Shown here piece by piece: positions 5,449 to 15,265 of a stretch of 15,871 nt of DNA. The notes beneath the pieces were generated by a model. That model searched no databases and was not told the origin of the DNA. It was given only the letters and a program-made list of their open reading frames with translations. A program made the translations under genes and the position numbers. The first letter of the stretch is position 1. Each line of letters starts with the position of its first letter. This DNA is from an uncultured Collinsella sp. (GTDB lineage Bacteria > Actinomycetota > Coriobacteriia > Coriobacteriales > Coriobacteriaceae), in contig CAUADW010000035.1 in the NCBI GenBank assembly GCA_958427895.1, positions 1-15,871 on the forward strand. Direction: 5' to 3'.

Positions 5449-5484
5449 ATCTTATATATAGAGACTTAGATTTGTGTATAAGAT
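5449..5484 (+). promoter_or_regulatory. A/T-rich inverted repeat in clpB upstream region, probable control region
   Basis: ATCTTATA (5449-5456) and TATAAGAT (5477-5484) are perfect inverted 8-mers 20 bp apart in an otherwise GC-rich setting, 79-114 bp before clpB. TATAAG may be a -10 element, but I see no good -35 at the right distance. It does not match the HAIR consensus CTTGAGT-N7-ACTCAAG. Confidence 0.35.
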
Positions 5485-5523
5485 CGTACAAAGCTGGCAA
5501 CAATACTTCTCGAACAACGTGAA

Positions 5524-5546
5524 GCCGCCCCGTAGGGCGGCCGCCC
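5524..5546 (+). promoter_or_regulatory. GC-rich hairpin immediately upstream of clpB ribosome binding site
   Basis: GCCGCCC (5524-5530) pairs with GGGCGGC (5535-5541) around CGTA. GGGCGGCCGCCC (5535-5546) is itself a perfect 12-bp palindrome, so two exclusive foldings exist. The AGAGAGGTGA ribosome binding site follows within 5 bases. It could tune translation of a heat-shock mRNA. This is inference. Confidence 0.4.
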
Positions 5547-5562
5547 CAAGAGAGGTGATTCC

Positions 5563-8190
<2,628 letters not shown>

Positions 8191-8235
8191 ATTTATGGGA
8201 CATGCCTTAAAATCTGCCAGCCGTCTCTAAACGCC

Positions 8236-8272
8236 AAGGGCGGCGGATCCAATTGGGTCCGCCGCCCTTTTT
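8236..8272 (+). terminator. Rho-independent terminator of clpB
   Basis: AAGGGCGGCGGATCC (8236-8250) and GGGTCCGCCGCCCTT (8255-8269) form a 15-bp stem with one G-T pair and an AATT loop, followed by TTT. It lies 45 bp after the clpB stop. Confidence 0.88.
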
Positions 8273-8322
8273 CGTGCGACAATCGATAATGTTGAACGGA
8301 TGCGATGCAAGGAGCTATGCAG

Positions 8323-8517
8323 ATGAAAGACGAGATCAAGACAAGTGCGCCGGCGACCGATGCCGCACCCGCCGCACCCAAGCCTGTGCCTAAGCCGGCA
8401 CCCAAGCCGCGCGACCCCTACATCCGTGCCGAGAACGAGGACGACGACGGCTACGATCCCTACAGCGATCGCCGCCCCGAGCGCGAGCCAATGTTCGAAG
8501 CCGACCCCTGGCGCTGA
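8323..8517 (+). CDS. Small proline-rich acidic protein, function unknown
   Basis: A 64-residue protein I do not recognise. It starts MKDEIKTSAPATDAAPAAPK. Ala/Pro/Lys repeats (PKPVPKPAPKP) come first, then an Asp/Glu/Tyr/Arg-rich half (NEDDDGYDPYSDRRPERE) ending DPWR. It should be largely disordered. It has no membrane segment, signal peptide or cysteine. I chose ATG 8323 because AAGGAG lies 8 bases upstream. ATGs at 8305 and 8317 are in frame but poorly spaced from that site. It sits between the clpB terminator and a convergent gene and so seems to have its own transcript. A GATAAT at about 8285 could be its -10. The clear ribosome binding site and GC-type codon use favour a real gene, but composition alone cannot prove it. 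Confidence 0.5.
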   Translation: MKDEIKTSAPATDAAPAAPKPVPKPAPKPRDPYIRAENEDDDGYDPYSDRRPEREPMFEADPWR

Positions 8518-8519
8518 GT

Positions 8520-8543
8520 GCCACCAAAAAGGCCACCAAAAAG
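8520..8543. repeat. Perfect tandem 12-bp direct repeat next to terminator
   Basis: GCCACCAAAAAG occurs twice back to back (8520-8531, 8532-8543). On the minus strand this gives two T5 tracts after the hairpin at 8542-8608, which could improve termination of the gene at 8635-10131. Confidence 0.6.
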
Positions 8544-8608
8544 TTGCGGTGAAATAGGGACTGTTTTGCGGTTTGACCAGCAAAAACAATCCCTATTTCA
8601 CCGCAACT
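8537..8608 (-). terminator. G1: AGTTGCGGTGAAATAG hairpin, terminator of the minus-strand gene
   Basis: AGTTGCGGTGAAATAGGGA (8542-8560) and TCCCTATTTCACCGCAACT (8590-8608) form a perfect 19-bp stem. The stem continues imperfectly as TGTTTTG/CAAAA-CA. Read on the minus strand, it ends in CAACTTTTTGG, so it terminates the gene at 8635. The same arms recur at 15705-15773. Confidence 0.75.
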
Positions 8609-8634
8609 GCGTTTGGCGGCTGTCTTCGGGCCGG

Positions 8635-10131
8635 CTAGTCCTGGGCCTTGATGCTCGGCATCAGAATCTGGGCGAGGTAGTCGGTCTCGAGTTTGGTCGC
8701 GGCGTCGGCTTTGCCGTCTTTACCGACCAGTACGTTCTTGATCTGGCTATAGGTGTAGCGGTTGCCGGTCGTAAGCTCGACAAGCTCAATGGCCGTGTCC
8801 ATGGGGTAGGTTGACACGGGGTTCTGTGTCCGTCCGTTGATGGTCTGGGGCACCACGTACGGATAGACGGGGCCGCTGGCGTAGACGGTATAACCGTTGC
8901 CTAGATTGGCCGCACCCAAAACCGTATCGCCTTCATCGGGCGTAAAGCTCTCGCCCTCGCGCACCGCGACGAGCGTCACGAGCGGCGTATTGGCGTCGTC
9001 GCCCAGATAGATGCATAGCGTGCTTCCGTTTTGCCAAGTTGCGACCTTGCCGTACCACTCGACGGGAATATCGAGCTGGTAGAGGTCGGTTGCCTTGTGG
9101 CGAGCGTCAGCATCACGGGACGCCTGTGCCTTTTGCGCGCTCACGGCATTGACGGCGGCGTCGCGCCGCGCGGTTGCTGCCTGCTGGAGCACTTTGGCAG
9201 CCGCGGCGGAGCTCGCACCGCCCTCCTCGGCATACTTGGCGGCGGCATCGATCTGGTCGTCAGTCACCGTGTCGGCCGAAGGCACCTTGATCTTAAAGGT
9301 GGCCTGGGCACTTAAATCCTGTCCATCGCTCTTAATGGTGACCTGCGCCTTGGTGGTCGGGACGGTGTAGACGGTGCCGTCGGCCGCGATGGGGGAGGCG
9401 GCGATGGAGAGCGTGTAATCGCCAGGCAGCAGCTTAATACCGCGACCATGCTCGTCAACGTAGAGCGTCTCGCTCACAGAAGAGCCGTCAGAATCCTGCC
9501 CGCTCACCTGCACGGGAATCTTGGAGCCAGTTGAGCAGTCGAGGCCCGCGGCATGCACGCCAATCTGCACCGACATCATCGTGTGGGCATTGGCGGCGAC
9601 AGCGGCAGCCTGCTCTTGCTGATATCCGTTCCAGGCAGCATAGCCTGCACCGCCGGCGACGAGCGCGACGGCCACGACACCGGCGACCATCAGATTGCGG
9701 CGCTTGGGCGACATCTTGCGATGACGAACCTCGGCCTCGCGTGCTGAGGGAACGGACGGTAGGGGGATATCGCCCATGGCGATGGTCTCGTCCACGGCAG
9801 GCGCAGAGCCCAGGCCGGGAAGCTCGCGGGTCAGGGAATCTTCGGCCGGCAAGCTGTCGAGCAAGATGGTTTCCTCGCTCGTGTCGGATTCGGGCTGGTT
9901 GTCGGCCTCGCTTTCGGTGTCTTCGTGACCTGCCTCATCTTCGGCAGGCTCAACGTCGCCTGCATCCTGATCATCGGGCTGTGCCTCGATTTCCGGTTCA
10001 TCCTGCACATCAACGCTCGAATCGTCAAACGCAACATCGTCAAGCGAAATCCGGTCTAGGCTCTCCAGGGCCTCGGCACACGCTTCTGCATCTTGGGCCG
10101 CATCCTCTTGGCCCATCGTCTCATCTTTCAT
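8635..10131 (-). CDS. Acidic single-pass membrane protein, function unknown
   Basis: A 498-residue protein without a recognised family. Residues 1-135 are very acidic (many D, E, S and T; few hydrophobics) and should be a disordered cytoplasmic tail. KRRNLMVAGVVAVALVAGG (about 143-161) is a positively charged stop plus one membrane helix. A periplasmic/extracellular part of about 330 residues follows, with a beta-rich segment (YVDEHGRGIKLLPGDYTLSI) that recalls Cna-B or PEGA-like folds, an Ala-rich helical stretch (AAKYAEEGGASSAAAAKVLQ), and a C-terminal domain starting near IPVEWYGKVATW. I chose ATG 10131 because GGGGGA lies just upstream. The open frame continues upstream through intergenic sequence. 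It is convergent with the small ORF at 8323 and separated from the upstream co-oriented gene by a terminator. A surface sensor or envelope role is a guess. Confidence 0.75.
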   Translation of the reverse strand: MKDETMGQEDAAQDAEACAEALESLDRISLDDVAFDDSSVDVQDEPEIEAQPDDQDAGDVEPAEDEAGHEDTESEADNQPESDTSEETILLDSLPAEDSLTRELPGLGSAPAVDETIAMGDIPLPSVPSAREAEVRHRKMSPKRRNLMVAGVVAVALVAGGAGYAAWNGYQQEQAAAVAANAHTMMSVQIGVHAAGLDCSTGSKIPVQVSGQDSDGSSVSETLYVDEHGRGIKLLPGDYTLSIAASPIAADGTVYTVPTTKAQVTIKSDGQDLSAQATFKIKVPSADTVTDDQIDAAAKYAEEGGASSAAAAKVLQQAATARRDAAVNAVSAQKAQASRDADARHKATDLYQLDIPVEWYGKVATWQNGSTLCIYLGDDANTPLVTLVAVREGESFTPDEGDTVLGAANLGNGYTVYASGPVYPYVVPQTINGRTQNPVSTYPMDTAIELVELTTGNRYTYSQIKNVLVGKDGKADAATKLETDYLAQILMPSIKAQD

Positions 10132-10260
10132 ATATCCCCCAAGCTCAATATCGGGACAACACTGTACCCAAAAACGGGACCCCATAGAGCCGCCGCATGA
10201 TTTGAAATCCGATTTTATATATGCGTATGTTTTTGAATAGATGAATAGAGACGCAACGAC

Positions 10261-10300
10261 AAAAGCCCCCGAAAAGCGAGCGAAACGCTTTCCGGGGGCT
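10261..10300 (-). terminator. Rho-independent terminator of the TetR-DUF5692 transcript
   Basis: AGCCCCCGAAAAGCG (10264-10278) and CGCTTTCCGGGGGCT (10286-10300) form a 15-bp stem with one mismatch that becomes a G-U pair in the minus-strand RNA. TTTT follows on that strand. It lies 68 bp past the stop of the gene at 10368. Between it and 10131 I see only an A/T-rich stretch (TATATAAAAT on the minus strand near 10210) that may hold the promoter of the gene ending at 8635. Confidence 0.85.
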
Positions 10301-10367
10301 CTGCGAGACATTGGATGAAAATCCTGACGGGCGGGCCTATGCCCAACTGCCAACAGCGACCAACATG

Positions 10368-11375
10368 TTACTCGGCGTGCGCGTAATCAACCTTGGCGCG
10401 GCGAGCGGTAGCCTTCTCCCAATCGCTGGTGCCCTCAAAGACATCCTGCTTGTAGGGATTGCGGCCGAGCTTCTTGGCACGGTAGGCGATGTAGATGATC
10501 GCGGCGACGTTGGCGACCAGTGCGGCGATCGAGACCGCGGTAGCGGCGCCGGAGTCGAGCGTGGAGTGGGTCACAAAGATAGACTCCTCCTGGAAGTACG
10601 GGAACACCTGAGCAAACATGCACCAAATGGCCAGCGTAAAGGCGCGGTTCTGGATCCAGCCGCCCTTGTTCCAGATAAAGGCGGCGACGGTGGGCGCCAG
10701 CAGCAGCGCAAAGCCGCAGAACCAGGAGTGGGTGGGCAGGCAGTTGTAGGTGTAGCAGAAGTTCCAGATATCGTAGGCGATGATGTAGACCCAGGTCATA
10801 TCGGGCCACAGCATGTCGGTCTGATCCTCGGAGGCGTAGACGCTCCACCAACCGGTCATGCAGAAGATGTTGATGATACCGGCGATGCCGTTGAACACGT
10901 TGTTCCAGCCGGCCAGCTGCGTAGCACCTTCGGAGGTGACCCAGGTGGACTCGCCCAGGACAAAGAAGTGATAGGCGCTCTCGAAGTCGGACACGACGGC
11001 GATCATGATGTTGATGGCGACGATCACAAACGGCCATGCGCGGAACCAATGCGCCTTGCCGATCTTTCCCCACTGGTACTTAATGGCAATGAAGCCCCAG
11101 CAACCGGCGAGCGCCGCGTATACCTTGGCGTAGTGGAACCAGCTGTTCTGGTACACATGGGTGGGGTTGGTGAGCGCCCACTCGGCACCCTGCGAAACGC
11201 CCACGGCGATGGCGACGCAGTAGATGGTCATGGCCAGCGGAGCCACGCCAAAGATGATTGCCGCGCCCAGCTTAGTGCGGCGGCCGACCTCGTTGAGCAC
11301 GATCAGGCCAATAAAGACCATGGCCCAGCCGGCCCAGTGGATAAGGGTATCGCTACCCCAAACATCGAACAGCAT
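10368..11375 (-). CDS. DUF5692-type polytopic membrane protein
   Basis: A 335-residue integral membrane protein that I recognise as the DUF5692 family; no biochemical role is established to my knowledge. About nine hydrophobic segments are visible (roughly 11-29, 37-60, 82-98, 112-130, 155-175, 195-210, 217-235, 246-262, 278-298). Trp, Tyr, Phe and His are unusually frequent in and near the segments (NSWFHYAKVYAALAGCWG, TGWWSVYA, YDIWNFCYTYNCLPTHSWFC), which could suit a binding site for an aromatic ligand, quinone or haem. That is speculation. The C-terminal tail is charged and cytoplasmic. ATG 11375 has AAAGGAG 7 bases upstream. It follows the TetR gene by 63 bp on the same strand, so the two are probably co-transcribed. 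The divergent gene is an Fe-S flavoprotein, which suggests a shared pathway such as transport of its substrate or membrane electron transfer. Confidence 0.82.
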   Translation of the reverse strand: MLFDVWGSDTLIHWAGWAMVFIGLIVLNEVGRRTKLGAAIIFGVAPLAMTIYCVAIAVGVSQGAEWALTNPTHVYQNSWFHYAKVYAALAGCWGFIAIKYQWGKIGKAHWFRAWPFVIVAINIMIAVVSDFESAYHFFVLGESTWVTSEGATQLAGWNNVFNGIAGIINIFCMTGWWSVYASEDQTDMLWPDMTWVYIIAYDIWNFCYTYNCLPTHSWFCGFALLLAPTVAAFIWNKGGWIQNRAFTLAIWCMFAQVFPYFQEESIFVTHSTLDSGAATAVSIAALVANVAAIIYIAYRAKKLGRNPYKQDVFEGTSDWEKATARRAKVDYAHAE

Positions 11376-11393
11376 GCTGCTCTCCTTTCACAC

Positions 11394-11421
11394 GCCCGCG
11401 GCCCCTCTTCTGATCGCGGGC
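11394..11421 (-). promoter_or_regulatory. Hairpin between TetR and DUF5692 genes
   Basis: GCCCGCG (11394-11400) and CGCGGGC (11415-11421) form a 7-bp stem with a 14-nt loop, with no T-tract on the minus strand. It may adjust the ratio of the two products (partial termination or mRNA processing), or be chance in GC-rich sequence. Confidence 0.3.
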
Positions 11422-11438
11422 AGTTTGGCCAAATGTCG

Positions 11439-12101
11439 TCAGTTCTGGGGCTTGCGCTCCGGATACTTAGCGGTATAGCCCTCGATGTGGAGTGTCGAGG
11501 CGATGATTTCCTTGACCGTCTCGTCGGGCACATCGGGGTGCGTGCGGATATACATCAACAACCCCATGATGAGGGTGTAGAACGTCTCGTAGACATGGTC
11601 GATGCGTAGCTCATGATGGGCGACAAAGTCCACCACGGTGGTGTCGCAGATATACTGCGCCACGCGCTGGACCACGTTGTGCAAAAAGCCGCCGTAGAGC
11701 GCGCCGCTGCTCGAGGTGAGCGTGCTCGGCAGCTCGTGGCCGCTCACGACCAGGTGCTTAAAGAGCGGGGCGACGGTGTCGAGTGCGCCTTCGATGTCGC
11801 CGACCGTGCGGCTGGCGTTCCACTGCTCGAGCTCGGAGATAAAACCGTCGATTGCCTCGTCCATGACGGCGGTGACGGCGGCGTCCATATCGGCAAAGTA
11901 GTGGTAGAACAATGAGCGCGTACAGCCGGCTCGCTTGGTCACGGCCGATACCGAAAGATGCGACACGCCCAGCTCGGAACTCACGGCGCGCACGGCATCG
12001 AGAATCTCGCGACGACGCTCGTCGCCCGTCAGACGCTTGGCCGCGCTGTCGGGCGCGGGGACGGCGTCGGCCACAGAGGTATCTGCTGTGTTGTTGCCCA
12101 T
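11439..12101 (-). CDS. TetR/AcrR-family transcriptional repressor
   Basis: A 220-residue regulator. The N-terminal arm (1-25) is Ala/Asp-rich. The DNA-binding domain spans about 28-75 (RREILDAVRAVSSELGVSHL then VSAVTKRAGCTRSLFYHYFADMD), with the classic TetR recognition helix and FYHYF motif. The rest is a helical ligand/dimerisation domain. GDIEGALDTV, YETFYTLIMGLLMYIR and a C-terminus ending ERKPQN are visible. I prefer ATG 12101 because AAAGGCGG lies upstream at good spacing. ATG 12119 has AGAGG only one base away. It leads the DUF5692 gene in a two-gene unit and diverges from the Fe-S flavoprotein gene. Two matching palindromes between them (12161-12175, 12184-12198) are its likely operators, so it should repress both directions until a small ligand binds. 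The ligand is unknown. Confidence 0.92.
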   Translation of the reverse strand: MGNNTADTSVADAVPAPDSAAKRLTGDERRREILDAVRAVSSELGVSHLSVSAVTKRAGCTRSLFYHYFADMDAAVTAVMDEAIDGFISELEQWNASRTVGDIEGALDTVAPLFKHLVVSGHELPSTLTSSSGALYGGFLHNVVQRVAQYICDTTVVDFVAHHELRIDHVYETFYTLIMGLLMYIRTHPDVPDETVKEIIASTLHIEGYTAKYPERKPQN

Positions 12102-12160
12102 GTTTTTGCCGCCTTTCATCCTCTTTTGCCTGACCGTTCGCCTAACAGTCTTGAATATTG

Positions 12161-12175
12161 TTGACGGTTCGTCAA
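12161..12175. promoter_or_regulatory. Operator 1 for the TetR repressor
   Basis: TTGACG-GTT-CGTCAA is a perfect 6-bp inverted repeat with a 3-bp centre. It shares TTGAC-N5-GTCAA with operator 2, whose centre is 23 bp away, about two helical turns. It lies 60 bp upstream of the TetR gene start. Confidence 0.7.
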
Positions 12176-12183
12176 TACTATTT

Positions 12184-12198
12184 TTGACACAATGTCAA
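12184..12198. promoter_or_regulatory. Operator 2 for the TetR repressor
   Basis: TTGACA-CAA-TGTCAA is a perfect 6-bp inverted repeat with the same TTGAC-N5-GTCAA pattern as operator 1. It lies 93 bp before the flavoprotein start. TTGACA also equals a -35 box, and overlap with a promoter would fit repression, but I could not find a matching -10. Confidence 0.7.
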
Positions 12199-12290
12199 CT
12201 AATGGCGGGTGAACGGCATGGGGCATGCCCGGCCTGCAAAAAAGAGGGGCGCCGCGGTCTCGCCGGGCTGTGGCAAGAGAAGGGACAACC

Positions 12291-15068
12291 ATGATTCTCA
12301 ACGGACCGGGGATTAGCTATACCGAGCCCGATATCGGCGCGGAGTTCGTGCCGCCGATACCGGAGCATCCGCGCGAGGCCATCGTCAAACTGTGCGAGCA
12401 CTGCACCAACCGTCTGTTGCACCGCGACGAGCTGCTGGGCTACGAGTACTGGTCGTTTGCCGAGGCCGCAACCGACGAGCAGGCCGAAGTGCTCTGCAAG
12501 ATGAAGATGCGCCGTCCCTATACGCTGCCCGAGATGGTCAAGCTCACCGGCATGCCCGAGGCCGATATCGAGAAGATGCTCGACGACATGAGCTACACGG
12601 GTCTGCTCGAGTACAACTGGGAAAACCCCGAGCGCGCCAAGCAGTGGGTGCTGCCCATGCTGGTGCCGGGTTCCGCCGAGTTCCTCAACATGCGCGTGAG
12701 CCAGCTCGAGGAGCACCCGGTCTATGCCAAGTTCTTTGAGCAGGCGTCCAAGGGACCGCTGTCCAAGGCTACGCCGATGGTGCCGCCCGGTGGCGCCGGC
12801 ATCGGCATGCACGTCATTCCGGTCGAGAAGGCTATCGATGCTTCGAGCACCTCGGTGCCGATCGAGCATATCGAGCATTGGCTCGACAAATACGATGGCA
12901 AATATGCCGCCAGCACCTGCAGCTGCCGCGCGAGCCGTCGCGTGATGGGCGAGGGCTGCGCCGACGACCCCGCCGACTGGTGCATTGCCGTGGGCGATAT
13001 GGCCGACTACGTGGTCGAGACCGACCGTGGTCATTACGTGACGCGCGACGAGGTCTACGACATCTTGCGCCAGGCCGAGGACAACGGCTTTGTGCACCAG
13101 ATCACCAATATCGACGGCGAGAACAAGATCTTCGCCATCTGCAACTGCAACGTCAACGTGTGTTACGCCCTGCGCACCTCGCAGCTGTTCAACACGCCCA
13201 ACCTGTCGCGCTCGGCCTATGTCGCCAAGGTCGAGAAGGACAAGTGCGTGGCCTGCGGTCGCTGCGTTGAGGTGTGCCCGGCCGGTGCCGCCAAGCTCGG
13301 CCAGAAGCTCTGCAGCAAAAAGGCCGGCGGACAGGTGCCCGAGTATCCGCGCCAGGAGCTGCCCGATGCCACCAAGTGGGATCACACCAAGTGGTCGCCC
13401 AACTACCGCAACGACAACCGCATCGAGACGCATGAGTCCGGCACCGCTCCCTGCAAGACGGCCTGCCCCGCGCACGTTGCCGTTCAGGGCTATTTGAAGC
13501 TCGCGGCTCAGGGTCGCTATGACGAGGCCCTAGCACTCATTAAGCGCGAGAACCCGCTGCCCGCTATCTGCGGCCGTGTGTGCAACCGCCGCTGTGAGGA
13601 TGCCTGCACCCGCGGCCGTGTGGACGCCGCCGTGGCCATCGACGAGGTCAAGAAGTTCATCGCCCAGCGCGATCTGGATGCCGCGACCCGCTACGTCCCG
13701 CCCGTGGTTACGCCGACGCGCGCTGGCGGCTTTGATCAGAAGATCGCCATCATCGGTGCCGGTCCGGCCGGCCTGTCCTGCGCTTTCTATCTGGCCGAGA
13801 AGGGCTACAAGCCCGTCGTGTTCGAGAAGAACGAGCGCCCGGGCGGCATGCTCACCTATGGCATTCCCAGCTTTAAGCTGCAGAAGGACGTCATTGAGGC
13901 CGAGGTCGAGATCATTCGCCTGATGGGTGCCGAGTTCCGCTATGGCGTGGAGGTCGGTCGTGATGTGACACTCGACGAGCTGCGCGCGCAGGGCTTTAAG
14001 GCCTTCTACGTTGCCATTGGCTGCCAGGGCGGCCGCCTTGCCGGCATTCCGGGCGAGAGTGCCGAGGACGTGACCGTGGCCGTCGACTTCCTTCGCGAGG
14101 TTAACAGCGGAAAGATCGATACCCTGTCCGGCTGCACCATTGTGGTGGGCGGCGGCAACGTGGCCATCGACGTTGCCCGCAACGCCTGCCGTCTGGGTTC
14201 CGAGCACGTTGAGATGTTCTGCCTGGAGAGCGAGGCCCAGATGCCCGCCAGCGAGGAGGAGCGTCACGAGGCCGTTGAGGACGGCGCTCACATCAGCTGC
14301 GGCTGGGGTCCCAAGGAGGTTCACCTGGACGAGGCCGGTCATGTGTGCGGTATCACCTTTAAGCGCTGCACGCGTGTCTTTGACGACGAGGGTCGGTTTG
14401 CGCCTGAGTACGACGAGAACGATCTGCGCCGCGTCGATGCCGACCGCGTGGTCATGTCCATCGGCCAGTCCATCGTGTGGGGCGACCTGCTGGCTGGCTC
14501 CAAGGTGGAGCTCGGCCGCGGCCAGGGTGCCCTTGCCGATCCCCAGACCTACCAGACCGCCGAGCCAGACATCTTTGTGGGCGGCGACGTTTACACCGGT
14601 CCGAGCTTTGCCATCGATGCCATCGCCGCCGGCCACGAGGCCGCCGTGTCCATCCATCGCTTTGTGCAGCCGGGATCCACGCTCACCATCGGCCGCAATC
14701 AGCGCCGCTACACCGCGCTCGACCGCGACGACGTTGTGTTCGAGAGCTACGACAACGCGAGCCGCGAGGTTGCCCACGTGGACCGCGAGCGCGAGAAGGC
14801 CGCGACGTTTAGCGAGTATGTTGAGACCTTTACCGAGGAGCAGGTGCGCGCCGAGACCGCCCGCTGCCTGGGCTGCGGTGCCTCGATCGTCGACCCCAAC
14901 AAGTGCATCGGCTGCGGTCTGTGCACCACCAAGTGCGCGTTCGATGCCATCCACCTGGATCGCGATCGCCCCGAGTGCTCCACGATGGTCAAATACGAGC
15001 AAAAGCTCCCGAGCCTCGGCAAGTACGCGCTCAAGCGCGCCATCAAGATTAAATTTGGGAAGAAGTAA
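12291..15068 (+). CDS. Multi-cluster Fe-S/FAD oxidoreductase (GltD-like core with extra Fe-S domains)
   Basis: A 925-residue cytosolic redox protein. Residues 72-110 resemble a winged helix (RRPYTLPEMVKLTGMPEADI). A cysteine-rich segment follows: C210-S-C212, C223, C231, then C284-N-C286 and C291. Next is a ferredoxin cluster C319/C322/C325/C329 (CVACGRCVEVCP). A GltD-type Fe-S domain has C388, C392, C427, C431, C435 and C439. The FAD site is GAGPAG (489-494) and the NAD(P)H site GGGNVA (620-625). Near the end, CLGCG (859-863) precedes a last ferredoxin cluster C872/C875/C878/C882, then a Lys-rich tail. The core is like glutamate synthase small subunit and related NAD(P)H-dependent Fe-S oxidoreductases that pass electrons to a partner. 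No GltB-like large subunit is nearby, so glutamate synthesis is unlikely. ATG 12291 has AAGGGA upstream. It is divergent from the TetR gene and probably inducible. Substrate unknown. Confidence 0.88.
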   Translation: MILNGPGISYTEPDIGAEFVPPIPEHPREAIVKLCEHCTNRLLHRDELLGYEYWSFAEAATDEQAEVLCKMKMRRPYTLPEMVKLTGMPEADIEKMLDDMSYTGLLEYNWENPERAKQWVLPMLVPGSAEFLNMRVSQLEEHPVYAKFFEQASKGPLSKATPMVPPGGAGIGMHVIPVEKAIDASSTSVPIEHIEHWLDKYDGKYAASTCSCRASRRVMGEGCADDPADWCIAVGDMADYVVETDRGHYVTRDEVYDILRQAEDNGFVHQITNIDGENKIFAICNCNVNVCYALRTSQLFNTPNLSRSAYVAKVEKDKCVACGRCVEVCPAGAAKLGQKLCSKKAGGQVPEYPRQELPDATKWDHTKWSPNYRNDNRIETHESGTAPCKTACPAHVAVQGYLKLAAQGRYDEALALIKRENPLPAICGRVCNRRCEDACTRGRVDAAVAIDEVKKFIAQRDLDAATRYVPPVVTPTRAGGFDQKIAIIGAGPAGLSCAFYLAEKGYKPVVFEKNERPGGMLTYGIPSFKLQKDVIEAEVEIIRLMGAEFRYGVEVGRDVTLDELRAQGFKAFYVAIGCQGGRLAGIPGESAEDVTVAVDFLREVNSGKIDTLSGCTIVVGGGNVAIDVARNACRLGSEHVEMFCLESEAQMPASEEERHEAVEDGAHISCGWGPKEVHLDEAGHVCGITFKRCTRVFDDEGRFAPEYDENDLRRVDADRVVMSIGQSIVWGDLLAGSKVELGRGQGALADPQTYQTAEPDIFVGGDVYTGPSFAIDAIAAGHEAAVSIHRFVQPGSTLTIGRNQRRYTALDRDDVVFESYDNASREVAHVDREREKAATFSEYVETFTEEQVRAETARCLGCGASIVDPNKCIGCGLCTTKCAFDAIHLDRDRPECSTMVKYEQKLPSLGKYALKRAIKIKFGKK

Positions 15069-15075
15069 TGAGGTT

Positions 15076-15097
15076 CCGCCGTTCTAACGAACGGCGG
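15076..15097. repeat. Short perfect hairpin after flavoprotein stop (copy of the 345-372 element)
   Basis: CCGCCGTT (15076-15083) and AACGGCGG (15090-15097) form an 8-bp stem around CTAACG. It starts 8 bases after the stop. CGCCGTTCTAACGAACGGCG differs from the copy after hspR only in two loop bases. Confidence 0.75.
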
Positions 15098-15103
15098 CAC
15101 TGC

Positions 15104-15225
15104 CGACGCTGCGCGGCGCCCAGGTACCCCATCTTGCCCCTCAACTTCGGCGCCGCGGGCAAAAGCCCTGCGGACGCCTTGTTTCGGGGCAACCTGGGGC
15201 ACCTGGATCGCCGCTCGCTGACGTT
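15104..15225. repeat. Long imperfect hairpin (copy of the 377-497 element)
   Basis: The element folds about an AAAA loop (15161-15164). Paired blocks going outward are GGGC/GCCC, CCGC/GCGG, GGCG/CGCC, TTGCCCC (15134-15140)/GGGGCAA (15186-15192), CCAGGTACCCC (15120-15130)/GGGGCACCTGG (15196-15206, one mismatch), and GCGGCG/CGCCGC. Both ends match the element after hspR, but the interior does not. There is no T-tract. It fills most of the 197-bp gap before hypA. Confidence 0.65.
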
Positions 15226-15265
15226 GAATTGACATCGCATCGACCTCTGTTGAAAGGTTTCTACC

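Noticed and set aside
5431..5484. HAIR or CIRCE heat-shock operator upstream of clpB
   Set aside because: Partial matches (ACTCAGA, GAGACTTAG) do not have the required paired half-sites or spacing. Only the separate ATCTTATA/TATAAGAT inverted repeat is supported.
12184..12189. TTGACA as the -35 box of the flavoprotein promoter
   Set aside because: No acceptable -10 lies 16-18 bp downstream (the region is GGTGAA). It is better explained as half of the palindromic operator.
12291..15068. Glutamate synthase small subunit (gltD)
   Set aside because: The core is GltD-like, but the protein is about twice as long, carries extra Fe-S domains and has no GltB-type partner nearby.
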